From: Paracoccaceae bacterium | GTDB lineage: Bacteria; Pseudomonadota; Alphaproteobacteria; Rhodobacterales; Rhodobacteraceae | Assembly: GCA_026997055.1 (NCBI GenBank) | Contig: JALWJU010000156.1 | Span: 1-6,919, forward strand | Direction of reading: 5' to 3' | DNA: 6,919 bases | Shown: positions 6,168-6,919 of the stretch, in pieces | Layout: every line of letters begins with the position of its first letter | Numbering within the stretch: the first letter of the stretch is position 1 | Notes under the pieces: generated by a model | The model's database searches: none | Told to the model about the DNA's origin: nothing | The model's input: the letters and a program-made list of their open reading frames with translations, nothing else | Made by a program: the position numbers and the translations under genes

Positions 6168-6182
6168 CCCAGAGGTGCGAGA

Positions 6183-6764
6183 ATGGCGATGATGGCAAGG
6201 AAACAGGTGCTGAGCGAGGCATTCGGTGCAGGTGACGCGCGGCTCGGCCAGGCATTGCTGGTGGCGGTCGGAATCGCGGCGCTGATCCTGGCGGCCAAGG
6301 TCCGTGTGCCCATGTGGCCGGTGCCGATGACCCTGCAGACGCTCGCCGTGCTGCTGATCGGCACCACCTATGGCGTGCGGCTCGGGCTTGTGACCCTGCT
6401 GGGCTATGTGGCGCTGGGGGCGGCCGGAGTGGCGGTCTTTGCCGGTGACAGTGCCGGACTGGCCTATATCGCCGGGCCGACCGGAGGCTACCTCGCGGGC
6501 TTTGTCGCGGCGGCCGGGCTGATGGGCCTGATGGCGCGCCGCGGACTGGACCGGACGCGCACGGGCATGGCCGCCATGATGCTGGCGGGCTCCGCCGTGA
6601 TCTATGCTTTCGGGCTTGCCTGGATGTCGGTCCTGTTTGCCGCGGACAAGGGGCTGGCCTGGGTGCTGCAATACGGGATGCTGAATTTCCTCGCGGGCGA
6701 TCTGGTGAAACTGGCCATCGCCGCGCTCATGGTGCCCGGGATCTGGAAGGTCCTGCGCCACTGA
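6183..6764 (+). CDS. bioY: Biotin transporter BioY (ECF S-component)
   Basis: BioY is the membrane-embedded substrate-binding component for biotin uptake. It works with the BioMN energising module, or in some Rhodobacter-type bacteria alone at lower affinity. The 193-residue protein is almost wholly hydrophobic, with about six membrane helices (roughly 21-38, 50-67, 69-90, 95-117, 130-151, 168-188). BioY signatures are visible: VPMTLQTLAVLL (47-58), GPTGGYLAGF (98-107), Tyr141/Trp147 in helix 5, and GD-x-x-K (Gly172, Asp173, Lys176) near the end. ATG 6183 follows AGAGGT (6171-6176) at six bases; further ATGs at 6189 and 6192 are less well placed. No bioM or bioN gene is visible, and a hairpin follows the stop. 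Within this window bioY therefore stands apart from its usual partners. Confidence 0.93.
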   Translation: MAMMARKQVLSEAFGAGDARLGQALLVAVGIAALILAAKVRVPMWPVPMTLQTLAVLLIGTTYGVRLGLVTLLGYVALGAAGVAVFAGDSAGLAYIAGPTGGYLAGFVAAAGLMGLMARRGLDRTRTGMAAMMLAGSAVIYAFGLAWMSVLFAADKGLAWVLQYGMLNFLAGDLVKLAIAALMVPGIWKVLRH

Positions 6765-6780
6765 CCTGCATTGATCCGGG

Positions 6781-6824
6781 AAGGGGGCAGACGCCAGACC
6801 CTTTCGAATGCCCCCTTTCGCCTT
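6781..6824 (+). terminator. Probable bioY terminator
   Basis: AAGGGGGCA (6781-6789) pairs perfectly with TGCCCCCTT (6809-6817) around a 19-base loop. It starts 16 bases after the bioY stop and is followed by the moderately T-rich TCGCCTTTCT. The stem is strong. The loop is longer than usual and the T-tract is interrupted, so it is likely but not certain to be an intrinsic terminator. Confidence 0.6.
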
Positions 6825-6848
6825 TCTGACAATACTCCCGCCGGAGGC

Positions 6849-6871
6849 GCGATTTTTCGCGGAAAAATCGC
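6849..6871. repeat. Perfect 10-base inverted repeat with 3-base loop
   Basis: GCGATTTTTC (6849-6858) and GAAAAATCGC (6862-6871) flank the loop GCG. It directly follows the GC-rich CTCCCGCCGGAGGC (6835-6848). The T-run inside the left arm and the A-run inside the right arm make it symmetric on both strands. It could act as a bidirectional terminator, or be one copy of a dispersed intergenic element. Confidence 0.5.
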
Positions 6872-6919
6872 TTCCGCCCGCGGGCAATACCTTTCCGCTT
6901 CGAAGCGCACAGCGCCCTG

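Noticed and set aside
1..6919. Mobile elements, CRISPR, defence or toxin-antitoxin systems
   Set aside because: I saw no transposase, integrase, regularly spaced direct repeats, attachment sites or defence-type gene pairs. The genes are ordinary core functions with uniform composition.

Overview
The window looks like a chromosomal, housekeeping segment of a GC-rich alphaproteobacterium, most likely Rhodobacterales (Rhodobacter/Roseobacter/Paracoccus type). This rests on a CckA-type hybrid kinase, a DUF6314-type protein beside purB, an HtrB/LpxL-family acyltransferase, a BioY biotin transporter, and a full CtrA-type TTAA-N7-TTAA box. No mobile element, CRISPR array, tRNA or rRNA is visible. 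Base and codon use look uniform, so I see no sign of recent transfer.

Layout. At the left edge (1-50, +) are the last 15 codons of a gene whose tail resembles the C-terminus of RsmB-type rRNA m5C methyltransferases. A 109-base gap then carries the CtrA-type box. The long gene that follows (160-2805, +) encodes a CckA hybrid histidine kinase: two membrane segments, PAS-like domains, DHp/CA kinase core, a long disordered linker and a receiver domain. A 425-base convergent spacer (2806-3230) holds several inverted repeats that probably serve as transcript ends. An LpxL/HtrB-like acyltransferase gene (3231-4154, -) lies downstream of purB (4290-5612, -), possibly co-transcribed with it. Divergent from purB, and 75 bases away, is a small DUF6314-type gene (5688-6116, +). 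It is followed by bioY (6183-6764, +), a terminator-like hairpin, and a tail dense in palindromes.

How the genes relate. They serve separate core functions: cell-cycle or developmental phosphorelay (CckA, then ChpT, then CtrA in relatives), purine synthesis (PurB), lipid A or ornithine/phospholipid acylation (acyltransferase) and biotin uptake (BioY). I do not see an undescribed multigene system. The most interesting signal is regulatory. TTAA occurs only four times in the window by eye. Two copies form an exact CtrA box before cckA, which suggests that CtrA feeds back on its own kinase. A third forms a one-mismatch version before bioY.
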